A stretch of 64,000 nt of DNA from Collinsella sp. Lineage in GTDB: Bacteria > Actinomycetota > Coriobacteriia > Coriobacteriales > Coriobacteriaceae. Shown one piece after another: positions 24,819-33,624 of the stretch. The position numbers were made by a program, and so were the translations under genes. The stretch is from assembly GCA_031295385.1 (NCBI GenBank), contig JAUMOL010000030.1, forward strand, positions 1-64,000, read 5' to 3'. Numbering within the stretch: position 1 is the stretch's first letter; every line of letters starts with the position of its first letter. Under the pieces are notes generated by a model, which had not been told where the DNA came from, searched no databases, and worked only from the letters and a program-made list of their open reading frames with translations.

Positions 24819-26089
24819 TGAACCAGACCACGAACACCGCTGCTACCACCCTTGAGCAGGTCAATGCGATGCCGGCTGCCACATGGGGCTGGCTGAAGAT
24901 GAACCAGACCAAGCTCGAGCTCTCTGACGAGCTTGCCGCCGCTCCCGCCGAGACCGTTAAGGTTGAGGGCTTGGACGAGCAGTTTGCTGGCGTGGCAGAC
25001 GCGTTCGACGCCGCCATGGACGCCATGGCCGAGCGCTTCCCCGAGCGCCGCGCCTCCGCGCCCGGCGATGCCGCCGACCGCGCCCGCATCACGCCCGAGA
25101 CCGAGCTCGACGTGCCCGCCACCTCCGTCTACCAGGCCGGTGCCATTAAGCTGGAGGAGGAGCTCTCCCCCGCTGAGGCCTTCGAGACTGGCATGGGCGA
25201 GGCTGCCTACACCTACCTGGCCGACCACGCCACCAAGCGCGTCGTCATCGATGTGCCCGCATACAAGCACGCCACGGTTACCGTGCGTGTGAGCGGTGTC
25301 GATGCCGCCGCGGCCATCGCCGCCATCGACGTCGTCGTCCGTCCCCAGTCGACGCTCGACCTGCAGATCGCCCTGGACTCCCCCGTTGCCGGCGAGGGCG
25401 TCGTGGGATCCGTGCTGCGCGTGTGCGCCCACGAGTACGCCACCGTCAACGTGGCCTGCGCGCAGACGCTCGACGATAGCTGGATCGCACTCGACGACAC
25501 CGGCCTGTTCCTGGACGAGGGCGCGCGCGTCAACGTGCAACACACCGTCCTGGGTGCCGGCGCCAGCGCCACCGGCCTTGCCGGCGACCTGCTGGGCGAT
25601 ACCGCCAAGGTCACCATCGATACTGACTACCTTGGCGCCCGCGAGCAGGTGCGCGACTTTAACTACGAGCTGCGCCACCGCGGTCGCAAGACCGAGTGCG
25701 AGATCGACGCCAACGGCGTACTGACCGGCACGTCCAAGAAGGTCTACCGCGGCACCATCGACCTCGTGCACGGCTGCAAGGGTGCCGTCGGCACCGAGCG
25801 CGAAACCGTGCTGTTGGCCAACAAGGGCGTCGACAACAAGACCGTCCCCGTCATTCTCTGCGACGAGGACGACGTTGCCGGCAACCACGGCGCCACCATC
25901 GGTCACGTCCGCGACGAGCAACTGTTCTACCTCGCCTGCCGAGGCCTTGACCAAAACGCCGCCGAGGACCTGTTCATCCGCGCCAAGCTGGAGGACGCCG
26001 CGCTTTCCGCGACCGACGAGCGCACCCGCGCCGCCGTCGTCCGCCTGGGCAACAACCTGATCGACAACTTTGAAGAGGAGCTCGCATGA
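24818..26089 (+). CDS. sufD: SufD, Fe-S cluster scaffold subunit
   Basis: This is a 423-aa partner of SufB in the SufBC2D complex. An open frame extends far upstream inside sufB, but the ATG at 24818 overlaps the sufB stop (TAATG) with GAAGGAG nearby and is the clear start. The N-terminal half is Ala/Glu-rich and diverged. The C-terminal core has RGTIDLVHGCKGAVGTERET and GNHGATIGHVRDEQLFYL, typical of SufB/SufD, including the conserved His of the GNHGATIG segment. The gene ends in an ATGA overlap with sufS. Confidence 0.95.
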   Translation: MNQTTNTAATTLEQVNAMPAATWGWLKMNQTKLELSDELAAAPAETVKVEGLDEQFAGVADAFDAAMDAMAERFPERRASAPGDAADRARITPETELDVPATSVYQAGAIKLEEELSPAEAFETGMGEAAYTYLADHATKRVVIDVPAYKHATVTVRVSGVDAAAAIAAIDVVVRPQSTLDLQIALDSPVAGEGVVGSVLRVCAHEYATVNVACAQTLDDSWIALDDTGLFLDEGARVNVQHTVLGAGASATGLAGDLLGDTAKVTIDTDYLGAREQVRDFNYELRHRGRKTECEIDANGVLTGTSKKVYRGTIDLVHGCKGAVGTERETVLLANKGVDNKTVPVILCDEDDVAGNHGATIGHVRDEQLFYLACRGLDQNAAEDLFIRAKLEDAALSATDERTRAAVVRLGNNLIDNFEEELA

Positions 26090-27411
26090 TCGACACCGAG
26101 CACGTTAAATGCGACACCTGTACCGCACCGGAGCCTATGGAGCTCGACGCCAGCGACGAGGCCTCGCGCGGCTGGCCTACCGTCGACATCGAGACCAATC
26201 CCTACAAGGCACAATTCCCGCTTTTCCAGCAGCACCCCGAGATCGCCTTCCTCGATAGCGCCGCCACCGCGCAGCGCCCCGCCTGCGTGCTTGACGCCGA
26301 ACGCGACTTCTACCAGCGCATGAACGCCAACCCCCTGCGCGGCCTGTACTCGCTGTCCGTCGAGGCAACCGACGCCATCGCGAAGGTCCGCCAGCAGATC
26401 GCCGACCTCATCGGCGCCTCACAGGCCAACGAGGTCGTCTTCACCCGCAACACGAGCGAGTCGCTCAACCTGGTCGCCAAGAGCTTTGCGCCCACAGTGC
26501 TCAAACCGGGCGACGAGGTCGTCATCACCATCATGGAGCACCACTCCAACCTGATTCCGTGGCAGCAGGTCTGCCGCGAGACCGGCGCCAAGCTCGTCTA
26601 CCTCTACCCCACCAAGACCGGTCAACTCACCACCGAGGAGGTTCTGTCCAAGGTGGGCCCCAAGACCAAAATCTTGGCCGTGGGTCAGGTTTCTAACGTG
26701 CTGGGCGTCGAGAACCCGGTCAAGAACCTCGGCAAGCTCGTCCACAAGTACGGCGGCTATCTGGTCGTCGACGGCGCGCAGTCGCTGCCGCACATGCCGG
26801 TCGATGTGGCCGATCTGGGAGCCGACTTCTTTGCCTTTAGCGCGCACAAGGCCATGGGCCCCATGGGCATCGGCGTGCTGTGGGGCAAGATGGACCTGCT
26901 CAACGCCATGCCGCCCATGCTCACCGGCGGCGAGATGATCGATTCGGTCACCGAGCAGGACGCCGTCTGGGCGCCCGTTCCCGAGAAATTCGAGGCCGGC
27001 ACGCAGGACGCCGGCGGCATCTTCGCCACGGGCGCCGCCCTTGATTACCTGGTCAACACGGTGGGTTACGAGAACATCCAGGCCCGCGAGCAGGCACTCG
27101 TCCACTACCTGATGGGCGAGCTCATGCAGCTCGACTTTGTCCAGATCATCGGCTCCATCTATTGGGACAACCACCACGGAGTTGTGAGCTTTAACGTCAA
27201 GGGCATCCACCCGCACGACGTCGCGAGCATCATGGACATGGACGGCGTCTGCATCCGCGCCGGCCACCACTGCGCGCAGCCGCTGCTTACCTGGCTGGGT
27301 GTCGAAAACCTTGCCTGCTGCCGCACCAGCGTGGCCTTCTACAACGACAAGGCCGATATCGACAAGTTCATCGCCGGCCTGCATCACGTTTGGAGCACGT
27401 TCAATGGGTAA
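26086..27411 (+). CDS. sufS: SufS, group II cysteine desulfurase
   Basis: This 441-aa PLP enzyme takes sulfur from L-cysteine, giving alanine and an enzyme persulfide that is passed to SufU. The PLP lysine is in FSAHKAMGPMG (Lys about 255), and the persulfide cysteine is in RAGHHCAQPLL (Cys about 396). It overlaps sufD by 4 bp and sufU by 8 bp. Compared with usual SufS it has about 40 extra N-terminal residues containing the pair CDTC (Cys 9 and 12) before NPYKAQFPLF. The extension may be a small metal or redox site, or just unstructured. Confidence 0.96.
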   Translation: MIDTEHVKCDTCTAPEPMELDASDEASRGWPTVDIETNPYKAQFPLFQQHPEIAFLDSAATAQRPACVLDAERDFYQRMNANPLRGLYSLSVEATDAIAKVRQQIADLIGASQANEVVFTRNTSESLNLVAKSFAPTVLKPGDEVVITIMEHHSNLIPWQQVCRETGAKLVYLYPTKTGQLTTEEVLSKVGPKTKILAVGQVSNVLGVENPVKNLGKLVHKYGGYLVVDGAQSLPHMPVDVADLGADFFAFSAHKAMGPMGIGVLWGKMDLLNAMPPMLTGGEMIDSVTEQDAVWAPVPEKFEAGTQDAGGIFATGAALDYLVNTVGYENIQAREQALVHYLMGELMQLDFVQIIGSIYWDNHHGVVSFNVKGIHPHDVASIMDMDGVCIRAGHHCAQPLLTWLGVENLACCRTSVAFYNDKADIDKFIAGLHHVWSTFNG

Positions 27412-27838
27412 TCTGTACACCTCCACCACATTTATGGAGCACAACTCGCACCCCGACTATAAGTACGAGATGGATGCTCCCACGCACGAGCACGACGGCA
27501 TCAACCCCAGCTGCGGCGACGAGCTCACCTTGCAGCTGCGCGTCGAGAACGGCGTGATCGAGGAGGCCTCCTTTACCGGCCACGGCTGCGCCATCAGCCA
27601 GGCCAGTGCCGACATCATGGCCGACCTCATCACCGGCGAGACCGTCGAGGAAGCTCACCGCCTGGCAGAGCTCTTCCTCGCCATGATCCGCGGCGAGCAG
27701 CTCTCCGAAGAGGACCTGGAAGACCTGGACGAAGCCGCCCAGCTCCAGGATATCTCGCACATGCCCGCCCGCGTCAAATGCGCCGAGCTCGCCTGGCGCA
27801 CCCTCGACGGCATGCTCGAGGGGCAAACAAACCAGTAG
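27404..27838 (+). CDS. sufU: SufU, zinc-dependent sulfurtransferase for SufS
   Basis: This 144-aa protein accepts sulfur from SufS and passes it to SufBCD. The zinc ligands of SufU are in place: NPSCGDE (Cys 37, Asp 39), GHGCAIS (Cys 62) and RVKCAEL (Cys 126). The true start is the ATG at 27404, which overlaps the end of sufS; the frame is open further upstream without a site. The first about 25 residues, with several His, are an added tail. It is the last gene of the operon, followed by a strong terminator. Confidence 0.96.
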   Translation: MGNLYTSTTFMEHNSHPDYKYEMDAPTHEHDGINPSCGDELTLQLRVENGVIEEASFTGHGCAISQASADIMADLITGETVEEAHRLAELFLAMIRGEQLSEEDLEDLDEAAQLQDISHMPARVKCAELAWRTLDGMLEGQTNQ

Positions 27839-27870
27839 TTTATGCCCCGAATCCAAGGTTTTTGATTGCC

Positions 27871-27901
27871 GAGCCGCCCGATACGGGCGGCTCTGTTTTT
27901 A
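27871..27901 (+). terminator. Terminator of the suf operon
   Basis: A perfect 10-bp stem, GAGCCGCCCG / CGGGCGGCTC, with a 3-base loop and a following run of five T lies 32 bp after the sufU stop. Confidence 0.93.
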
Positions 27902-28500
27902 CCTAATGAGCGCGAACGCACAAAGTCCGCGCGTCCGGCGCCCCGTCTGACATTTGCCACACAGCCAGACGCGAGCACGGGCGTTTTCCACAGCACCAAA
28001 GGCCTGCGGCAGGGCCCCGGGCCCGCCAAGCAATGCGCCAAGCCCCGTTCTGCGAAGCTCCGACTCGCTTCGCGCCTGCCGCAGACGGGCCCCATAGGGA
28101 GCGGCGTGCATTTTTGCGAGTATTCAGCACGTCAAGCTGTGTGTATACGCATCGAAAGCGTTAATCAACGTCTTTAGGCGCATATATATTGTGTTTTAGA
28201 ACAAGCATCGCGGTCTGACGGGACGCAGGCACGTGCTTCGGGGGGCGCAACGGCGGGAATCAATAGCTTCGGGACCTGTATGTTGCAAGATTGCGGCGGT
28301 GCCGACAGCAACACGATGCTGAAAACTCCGTTTTTTGCACGGCGCAGACGGGGGTAGGCACGGGCAAACCCGGACCGAGCCGTTATTTTATGCAAGATGG
28401 CGATTTTTCTATGCATATTAAGAAGTGCATTTACCGTACCAAGCTTTTAGAACAATGGTTGTGGCATATGGGCGACCCCAGCTGCGGTGCACAGGCAGTC
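27902..28500. other. Gene-free interval between suf and the RAYT-like gene
   Basis: I see no credible coding frame here. The first half is very GC-rich with many short inverted repeats. The second half is AT-richer and holds two copies of TTTTAGAACAA (28194-28204 and 28445-28455) and small TATGCA/TGCATA hairpins. It may be debris left around the transposase-like gene. Confidence 0.5.
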
Positions 28501-29313
28501 CTACGCCACGTTTCGGCCAGTCTGCACCGCCGTTCGTGCACAGGCACGCACGATACGAGAAACGGTACTTTTGCCAATCCCCGTATATCGCTCAATCTGA
28601 CGCACCGTAAAACCGGCATCGTGCAATCCAAGAATGACGATATTGCGCTGCGCCGACGGCGCGGCTTTAACCCCGTGGAGCGGAACCCCGAGGCTCTTCG
28701 CCATCTTGTCGGCAAAGGCGTGGCGTTCCCACTCCGTCTCTTTCATATCGCCCAGCGCTGGCTCGCCGCCGTCGGGCGTCGAAAGCGAATGGGTAATAAA
28801 GCCCTCGGCAGAACCAAAAAGCTCAAGCACGCAAGAAGGATCAGAAAATCCCCTCGCGGCATCGGCCGCATCACAGTCGTAAGAGCGCAGATGTTCCGCA
28901 AAGCTGCTCCAGGGATAACGCTCGATTAGGCTAACGCCCACCTCCTGCGGATCGGCGTGTACGGAGCGAATAGCCTCCATCACCTGCCAATCGGTATCGA
29001 GCGAACGCCGGTCAAAACGGTTCTGGAACAGATGGCCCGTGCGCCCCGTGCGTTTATTGAACCGCCGCGCGTACGTCAAAAGCAGCCGGTGCATCGCCGC
29101 GCTCATCGCGTCCTCGTAATCTGCAAGCACCAGACGCACGTGATTGCCCATAAGACACCAGGCGATAACCGTCACGCCCGCCTTGCGGCAGCACTCACGC
29201 ATCAGCTCCAAAAACTCCCACCGGTCGTCATCGCCCTCAAAGATGAGCTGCTTGCCCGTACCGCGGGCACAGACATGGTAAAAGCCGGTAACCGTTCTCC
29301 AAACGCGCTGCAT
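28501..29313 (-). CDS. REP-associated tyrosine transposase-like protein with altered HUH motif
   Basis: This 270-aa protein is related to the IS200-like Y1 transposase fold used by RAYTs, which process REP hairpins. The ATG at 29313 follows GAAGGGAG; the frame extends upstream without support. The usual metal-binding H-x-H appears as GNHVRLVL, that is His58-Val-Arg60, so one catalytic His is replaced by Arg. The probable nucleophile Tyr is kept in LLLTYARRFN (Tyr about 81), as is GRTGHLFQNRF. The C-terminus adds a helix-turn-helix (DAGFTVRQIERYTGIGKSTV). No flanking IS ends were found. It could be inactive, domesticated, or use another residue. Confidence 0.8.
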   Translation of the reverse strand: MQRVWRTVTGFYHVCARGTGKQLIFEGDDDRWEFLELMRECCRKAGVTVIAWCLMGNHVRLVLADYEDAMSAAMHRLLLTYARRFNKRTGRTGHLFQNRFDRRSLDTDWQVMEAIRSVHADPQEVGVSLIERYPWSSFAEHLRSYDCDAADAARGFSDPSCVLELFGSAEGFITHSLSTPDGGEPALGDMKETEWERHAFADKMAKSLGVPLHGVKAAPSAQRNIVILGLHDAGFTVRQIERYTGIGKSTVSRIVRACARTAVQTGRNVA

Positions 29314-29716
29314 GGCGCTCCCTTCGCCGGGATCTGCTTGCCATCCAATACAGCACGATTGAAGCGTGCCATCAAAACATTCACGCAAAACAATACACTC
29401 GCGCGGCCAAAGGCAGTAATCAGGCGGCGAACGGCATCGTTGCAACAGGTCAACCCCCGCAATGCTTACAAGAGCTGACCAATAGCTTGCCCAAGACGGA
29501 CCCCCTCTACGGAAGTTCACGACCACAGAACATAGAGTTGAACCGTTTCAATTAAAACTTCCGGACTTCTCGCTACGAAAACTGAGCCGTTCGCCGAATA
29601 TTCCGTGCATTTCGCGGTATTATAGGGGCTGCATGTCATGTCCCTTTCGAAGGGTCGCCCGGCAATCGCCAGCCACGGCCCCCAGACGGGACGCCAACAC
29701 GATAGAGAGGAGAGGC
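29314..29716. other. Regulatory interval before the NifU-like gene
   Basis: No gene is supported here. On the plus strand TATTAT (29618-29623) is a possible -10 without a good -35. The palindrome GAATATTC sits just upstream (about 29596-29603) and could be an operator half. Confidence 0.35.
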
Positions 29717-30451
29717 ATGCAGTACTCACAGGAAGTGGAGAACATGTGCCCCGTTGCCAAGGGTGCATACCACGGCCCCGCACCCATCCCCGAGGAGGGC
29801 AAGTGGGTCCAGGCTAAGGAGATTTCCGACATCTCCGGTCTTACGCACGGTGTGGGTTGGTGCGCACCTCAGCAGGGCGCCTGCAAGCTCACGCTGAACG
29901 TCAAGGACGGCATCATCGAGGAGGCCCTCGTTGAGACCATCGGCTGCTCGGGCATGACCCACTCTGCCGCCATGGCTTCCGAGATCCTTCCCGGTAAGAC
30001 CATCCTCGAGGCCCTCAACACCGACCTCGTCTGCGACGCCATCAACGTTGCTATGCGCGAGATCTTCCTGCAGATCGTTTACGGCCGCAGCCAGACCGCG
30101 TTCTCCGAGGGCGGCCTGCCCGTGGGCGCCTCCCTCGACGACCTCGGCAAGGGCCTTCGCTCTCAGGTCGGCACCATGTTCGGCACCAAGGCCAAGGGCG
30201 CTCGTTACCTCGAGCTCGCTCAGGGCTACGTCACCCGCATGGCTCTCAACGACAAGAACGAGATCATCGCATTCGAGTTCCTGAACCTCGGCAAGTTCAC
30301 CGACGCCGTCAAGGCCGGCAAGACCCCCGAGGAGGCCATCGCTGGCGCTATGGGCCACTATGGTCAGTGGGAGAACGCTGCCAAGTACATCGACCCGCGC
30401 ACCGACGAGGAGACTCACTCCGTCGCCAGCGTGTTCCCGGTTCACGAGTAG
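29717..30451 (+). CDS. NifU-like Fe-S cluster assembly scaffold protein
   Basis: This 244-aa protein is related to the IscU/NifU N-terminal fold and is predicted to hold a nascent Fe-S cluster or a metal. The ATG follows AGAGGAGAGGC. Cysteines that could bind metal are in GWCAPQQGACKLTL (about 49 and 56), TIGCSGMTHS (77) and LVCDAIN (106), with another near the N-terminus (11). The Asp of the usual CGD motif is missing. It is longer than SufU because of an added C-terminal region. It is followed 18 bp later by the GGGtGRT gene. Codon choice (GGT, GCT, CTC, AAG) suggests high expression. Confidence 0.87.
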   Translation: MQYSQEVENMCPVAKGAYHGPAPIPEEGKWVQAKEISDISGLTHGVGWCAPQQGACKLTLNVKDGIIEEALVETIGCSGMTHSAAMASEILPGKTILEALNTDLVCDAINVAMREIFLQIVYGRSQTAFSEGGLPVGASLDDLGKGLRSQVGTMFGTKAKGARYLELAQGYVTRMALNDKNEIIAFEFLNLGKFTDAVKAGKTPEEAIAGAMGHYGQWENAAKYIDPRTDEETHSVASVFPVHE

Positions 30452-30469
30452 AAAGGGAGGGAAATAACT

Positions 30470-31474
30470 ATGACTGTTACGTTCGAAGGTTACGAGCGCC
30501 GCGCTGACAAGATCAACAAGTGCCTCGCCGACAACGGCATCGCCTCCCTCGAGGAAGCTCTGCAGATCTGCACCGACAAGGGCTTCAACCCGCGTGAGAT
30601 CGTCAACAACACCCAGTCCATCGCCTTCCAGAACGCCGAGTGGGCCTACACCCTCGGTTGCGCTCTCGCTGTCAAGCGTGGCGCCAAGTCCGCTTCTGAG
30701 GCTGCCGCCATCATCGGCGAGGGCATCCAGGCCTTCACCGTTCCCGGCTCCGTCGCCGAGGACCGCAAGGTCGGTCTGGGCCACGGCAACCTGGGCGCTA
30801 TGCTGCTCTCCGACGACACCGAGTGCTTCGCCTTCCTGGCCGGTCACGAGTCCTTCGCTGCCGCTGAGGGTGCTATCGGCCTGGCTCTGAACGCCAACAA
30901 GGCTCGTAAGAAGCCGCTGCGCGTCATCCTCAACGGTCTGGGCAAGGACGCTGCTCAGATTATCGCCCGCATCAACGGCTTCACCTACGTGAAGACCCAG
31001 TTCGACTACTTCACGGGCGAGCTCAAGGTCGTCGAGACCATCCCCTACTCCGATGGTCCCCGCGCCGCCGTCAACTGCTACGGCGCCGACGACGTCCGCG
31101 AGGGCGTTGCCATCATGTGGCACGAGAACGTCGACATCTCGATCACCGGTAACTCCACCAACCCCACGCGCTTCCAGCACCCCGTCGCTGGCACCTACAA
31201 GAAGGAGCGCCTCGAGGCTGGCAAGAAGTACTTCTCCGTCGCTTCTGGTGGCGGCACTGGCCGCACCTTGCACCCGGACAACATGGGCGCCGGCCCTGCC
31301 TCTTACGGCATGACCGACACCATGGGCCGTATGCACTCCGACGCCCAGTTCGCCGGTTCTTCCTCCGTGCCTGCGCACGTCGACATGATGGGTCTCATCG
31401 GCATGGGCAACAACCCCATGGTCGGTGCCACCGTCGCCTGCGCTGTCGCCGTCGAGGAGGCCCTCAAGGCCTAA
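30470..31474 (+). CDS. GGGtGRT protein, partner of the NifU-like scaffold
   Basis: This 334-aa protein takes its family name from its own motif, GGGTGRTLHPDNMG (about 260-273). AAAGGGAGG precedes the ATG. It also has a conserved FTVPGSVAEDRKVGLGHGN stretch (about 89-107) and cysteines near 18, 34, 64, 119 and 203. No membrane segment or signal peptide is visible, so it is probably cytosolic. To my knowledge the family has no settled biochemical function. The steady pairing with a NifU-like scaffold points to Fe-S or metal handling. Strongly biased codons like those of its partner suggest an abundant protein. Confidence 0.88.
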   Translation: MTVTFEGYERRADKINKCLADNGIASLEEALQICTDKGFNPREIVNNTQSIAFQNAEWAYTLGCALAVKRGAKSASEAAAIIGEGIQAFTVPGSVAEDRKVGLGHGNLGAMLLSDDTECFAFLAGHESFAAAEGAIGLALNANKARKKPLRVILNGLGKDAAQIIARINGFTYVKTQFDYFTGELKVVETIPYSDGPRAAVNCYGADDVREGVAIMWHENVDISITGNSTNPTRFQHPVAGTYKKERLEAGKKYFSVASGGGTGRTLHPDNMGAGPASYGMTDTMGRMHSDAQFAGSSSVPAHVDMMGLIGMGNNPMVGATVACAVAVEEALKA

Positions 31475-31509
31475 TCGCGCCCGCGCGATGCTCATATAGT
31501 TGAGCTTTG

Positions 31510-31543
31510 GAGCCGCTACCCACCCGGGTAGCGGCTCTTTTTG
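31510..31543 (+). terminator. Terminator after the GGGtGRT gene
   Basis: A perfect 12-bp stem, GAGCCGCTACCC / GGGTAGCGGCTC, with a 4-base loop is followed by TTTTTG. Confidence 0.93.
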
Positions 31544-31591
31544 TTTGCCCCGTCCCAAATTGGTTACTCTTATTAGAAGGTCCGATATATC

Positions 31592-31658
31592 AGTTGCGGT
31601 GAAATACGGACTGAATTACATCCATACAGACCAAAACAGTCCGTATTCCACCGCAACT
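31592..31658. repeat. Long inverted repeat 1
   Basis: Arms of 22 bp (31592-31613 and 31637-31658) differ at one position and enclose a 23-base loop. The arm core TTGCGGTG recurs at 62405. It lies between a terminator and the flavoprotein gene. It has no T run and looks like a transposable or REP-like element rather than a terminator. Confidence 0.75.
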
Positions 31659-31795
31659 TATCAAATGGGCCGACCGAAGTGGCCGAGTCCACCTGACGCC
31701 CACCTGCCATATTTGCCCTTTACCGATTTGCCGGGTCTTTGCGGCCCCATTGCCGATCACCCGTGCGACAATGCGCCGGACAAGAAAGGAATCCG

Positions 31796-33322
31796 ATGGA
31801 ATCGACTGATGTACTGGTAATTGGATCTGGCATTGCGGGCCTTTGCGCCGCCATCGAAGCGGCACGCACGGGCGCAACCGTCGCTGTGGCAAGCGCCGGC
31901 AAGACTATGAGTGGATCGAGCTTCTTCCCCGGAACCTGGGGCCTAGGGCTTATCGGACCCGTTAACGAAGACGACGAGCAGGACCTCATCGACACCATCC
32001 TGGCCGTCGGCGGCGGCGTTGCCGACCCCGAACTCGTCCAAGCGTTCGTCCACGGCATTCCCCAAGCGATTGACTGGCTCGAGCAAGACCTGGGCGTTGA
32101 GCTCCAGCGTCCGCAAAGCGCCAAGAGTGCTCAACAAAAGCAATTTATCCCCTGCTTTGACCACAAGACGCGCATGTGGCGCGGCCTCACCCGCAAGCCC
32201 CTTGAGGACGCTCTGACGACCTGGATCGAGTCACTCGGCATTCGCCTGCTCCCCCGCCATGAGCTTATTGACCTTGTTGAGGACACGAACGGCAGAATAA
32301 CCGGAACCGTACTCTACGACCTCACCGAAAATCGAATCGTGCCCTTTGCTGCCAAGGCCACGATCATCGCAGCCGGTGGCACAGGCGGCCTGTTCGAGCG
32401 CAGCCTTACGTCGGCTGATGTGCTCAGCTCCTCGCAGGCCATCGCGCTGGCGCATGGCGCAACACTTACTAATATAGAGTTCATGCAGATGATGCCCGGC
32501 TTCATCGAGCCCAAGCGCAACCTGGTCTTCAACGAGAAAACCTGGCGCTACGTACATGTAGACCAGCCGGTAGATATTGCCGACGACAAGCTGGACGACC
32601 TGCTCGAGCAGCGCTCTGGATATGGTCCCTTCACGTCACGCTTGGCCTCCCGCGCTATCGATCTCGTCATCGATCAGGCAGGTGCCGAAGGCCTGGCACT
32701 CCACTACGACTTCCCCCGCGAGGATGTCCCAGAGTTTGTGCAGACCTTTGCCACCTGGCTGCAAGACGAGCACGGCATCGCCCCGACTGACGAGATGCGC
32801 GTTGCGATGTATGCCCACGCCGCTAACGGCGGCATCAAGATCGATAAGACCGCGCACACGGGCGTTGAGGGCCTCTACGCTTGCGGCGAGGCGACAGGCG
32901 GCATGCACGGGGCCGATCGCATTGGTGGCCTGTCAAGCGCCAACGGCATCGTGTTTGGGCGCATCGCGGGCACATCGGCAGCCCAGGCAGCACAGAATGA
33001 ACCTGAGGTGGCCCCAAAGGCGGATATCGCCCTCCCCCAGTACGGCATTGCCACAACAGTCGCCGAACGCTTGACACGCAGCCTTAAGCACACGATGAGT
33101 ACCCATTGCATGATCAACCGCACCGAGACGGGCCTATCCGAGGCACTACACGAGCTTGAGGGCTTGAAGACGGAGACAACGACCTTGAGCACACAGAAAG
33201 CTCAGGACAGCGAAGTCGCGGCCCTCGCCCGCCTGCAATCGCAGATTCAGCTAGCACAGGAAATGGTCAAAGCCATGCGCAAGCGAACTGAAAGCCTAGG
33301 TTCGCACTTTCGAGCGGACTAA
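31796..33322 (+). CDS. FAD-dependent oxidoreductase, L-aspartate oxidase/fumarate reductase type
   Basis: This is a 508-aa flavoprotein. AAAGGA precedes the ATG. The N-terminal FAD-binding GSGIAG (about 10-15) is intact, and AAGGTGGLFE and GMHGADRIGGLSSANG correspond to conserved parts of the fumarate reductase/succinate dehydrogenase flavoprotein superfamily. Overall size and a helical C-terminal tail fit NadB-like proteins, which oxidise L-aspartate to iminoaspartate for NAD synthesis. However, the IGGLSSANGIVFG loop is closer to fumarate-reductase-like members, and neither nadA nor nadC is nearby. I keep the call general. The last about 60 residues are a probable coiled coil. Confidence 0.78.
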   Translation: MESTDVLVIGSGIAGLCAAIEAARTGATVAVASAGKTMSGSSFFPGTWGLGLIGPVNEDDEQDLIDTILAVGGGVADPELVQAFVHGIPQAIDWLEQDLGVELQRPQSAKSAQQKQFIPCFDHKTRMWRGLTRKPLEDALTTWIESLGIRLLPRHELIDLVEDTNGRITGTVLYDLTENRIVPFAAKATIIAAGGTGGLFERSLTSADVLSSSQAIALAHGATLTNIEFMQMMPGFIEPKRNLVFNEKTWRYVHVDQPVDIADDKLDDLLEQRSGYGPFTSRLASRAIDLVIDQAGAEGLALHYDFPREDVPEFVQTFATWLQDEHGIAPTDEMRVAMYAHAANGGIKIDKTAHTGVEGLYACGEATGGMHGADRIGGLSSANGIVFGRIAGTSAAQAAQNEPEVAPKADIALPQYGIATTVAERLTRSLKHTMSTHCMINRTETGLSEALHELEGLKTETTTLSTQKAQDSEVAALARLQSQIQLAQEMVKAMRKRTESLGSHFRAD

Positions 33323-33448
33323 ATCGATTCTCACCTTGAGTTTGATCACAATTTCTCAACATGTATCGAGCCCCGTAAGCATGATTCCCCTAAGGAGAAC
33401 ACGCTATGGGGCTTTAGTCGTTTTTCCCTAAGGGAATCACGGTGCAGA

Positions 33449-33555
33449 TTCCTCAGCTCCGCGCCCTTTCGGGTTCGACCCCATGCGTGGTCAACAAAAA
33501 ACGACCAGCCTGAGCCAGTCGCTTTAACAATCTTTGGGTGGGCCGTCAGGGGGTC
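33449..33555. repeat. Direct repeat copy 1, carrying a tRNA-Lys 3' fragment
   Basis: This stretch matches 33625-33732 with few differences. It contains the terminator hairpin that follows tRNA-Lys and, at 33539-33555, the last 17 bases of that tRNA. It looks like a tandem duplication or an old integration scar at the tRNA 3' end. Confidence 0.7.
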
Positions 33556-33624
33556 AGCCTGCTGCGCAGGCGGTCGCTGCGGCGCTTCGCGCCTTGCGCG
33601 CTGCGCTGGCAAATGCTTACGCAT
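33556..33624. other. Spacer between the two direct repeats
   Basis: This is GC-rich sequence with several short GCGC-type palindromes and no coding signal. The region from 33323 to 33715 as a whole holds no gene that I can support. Confidence 0.4.

Noticed and set aside
28194..28455. Insertion-sequence ends marked by two TTTTAGAACAA copies
   Set aside because: An 11-base match is too weak and both copies lie on the same side of the transposase-like gene.
29726..31558. Open frame of 610 codons on the minus strand
   Set aside because: It is the antisense of the NifU-like and GGGtGRT genes; biased codons on the coding strand leave the opposite strand open.
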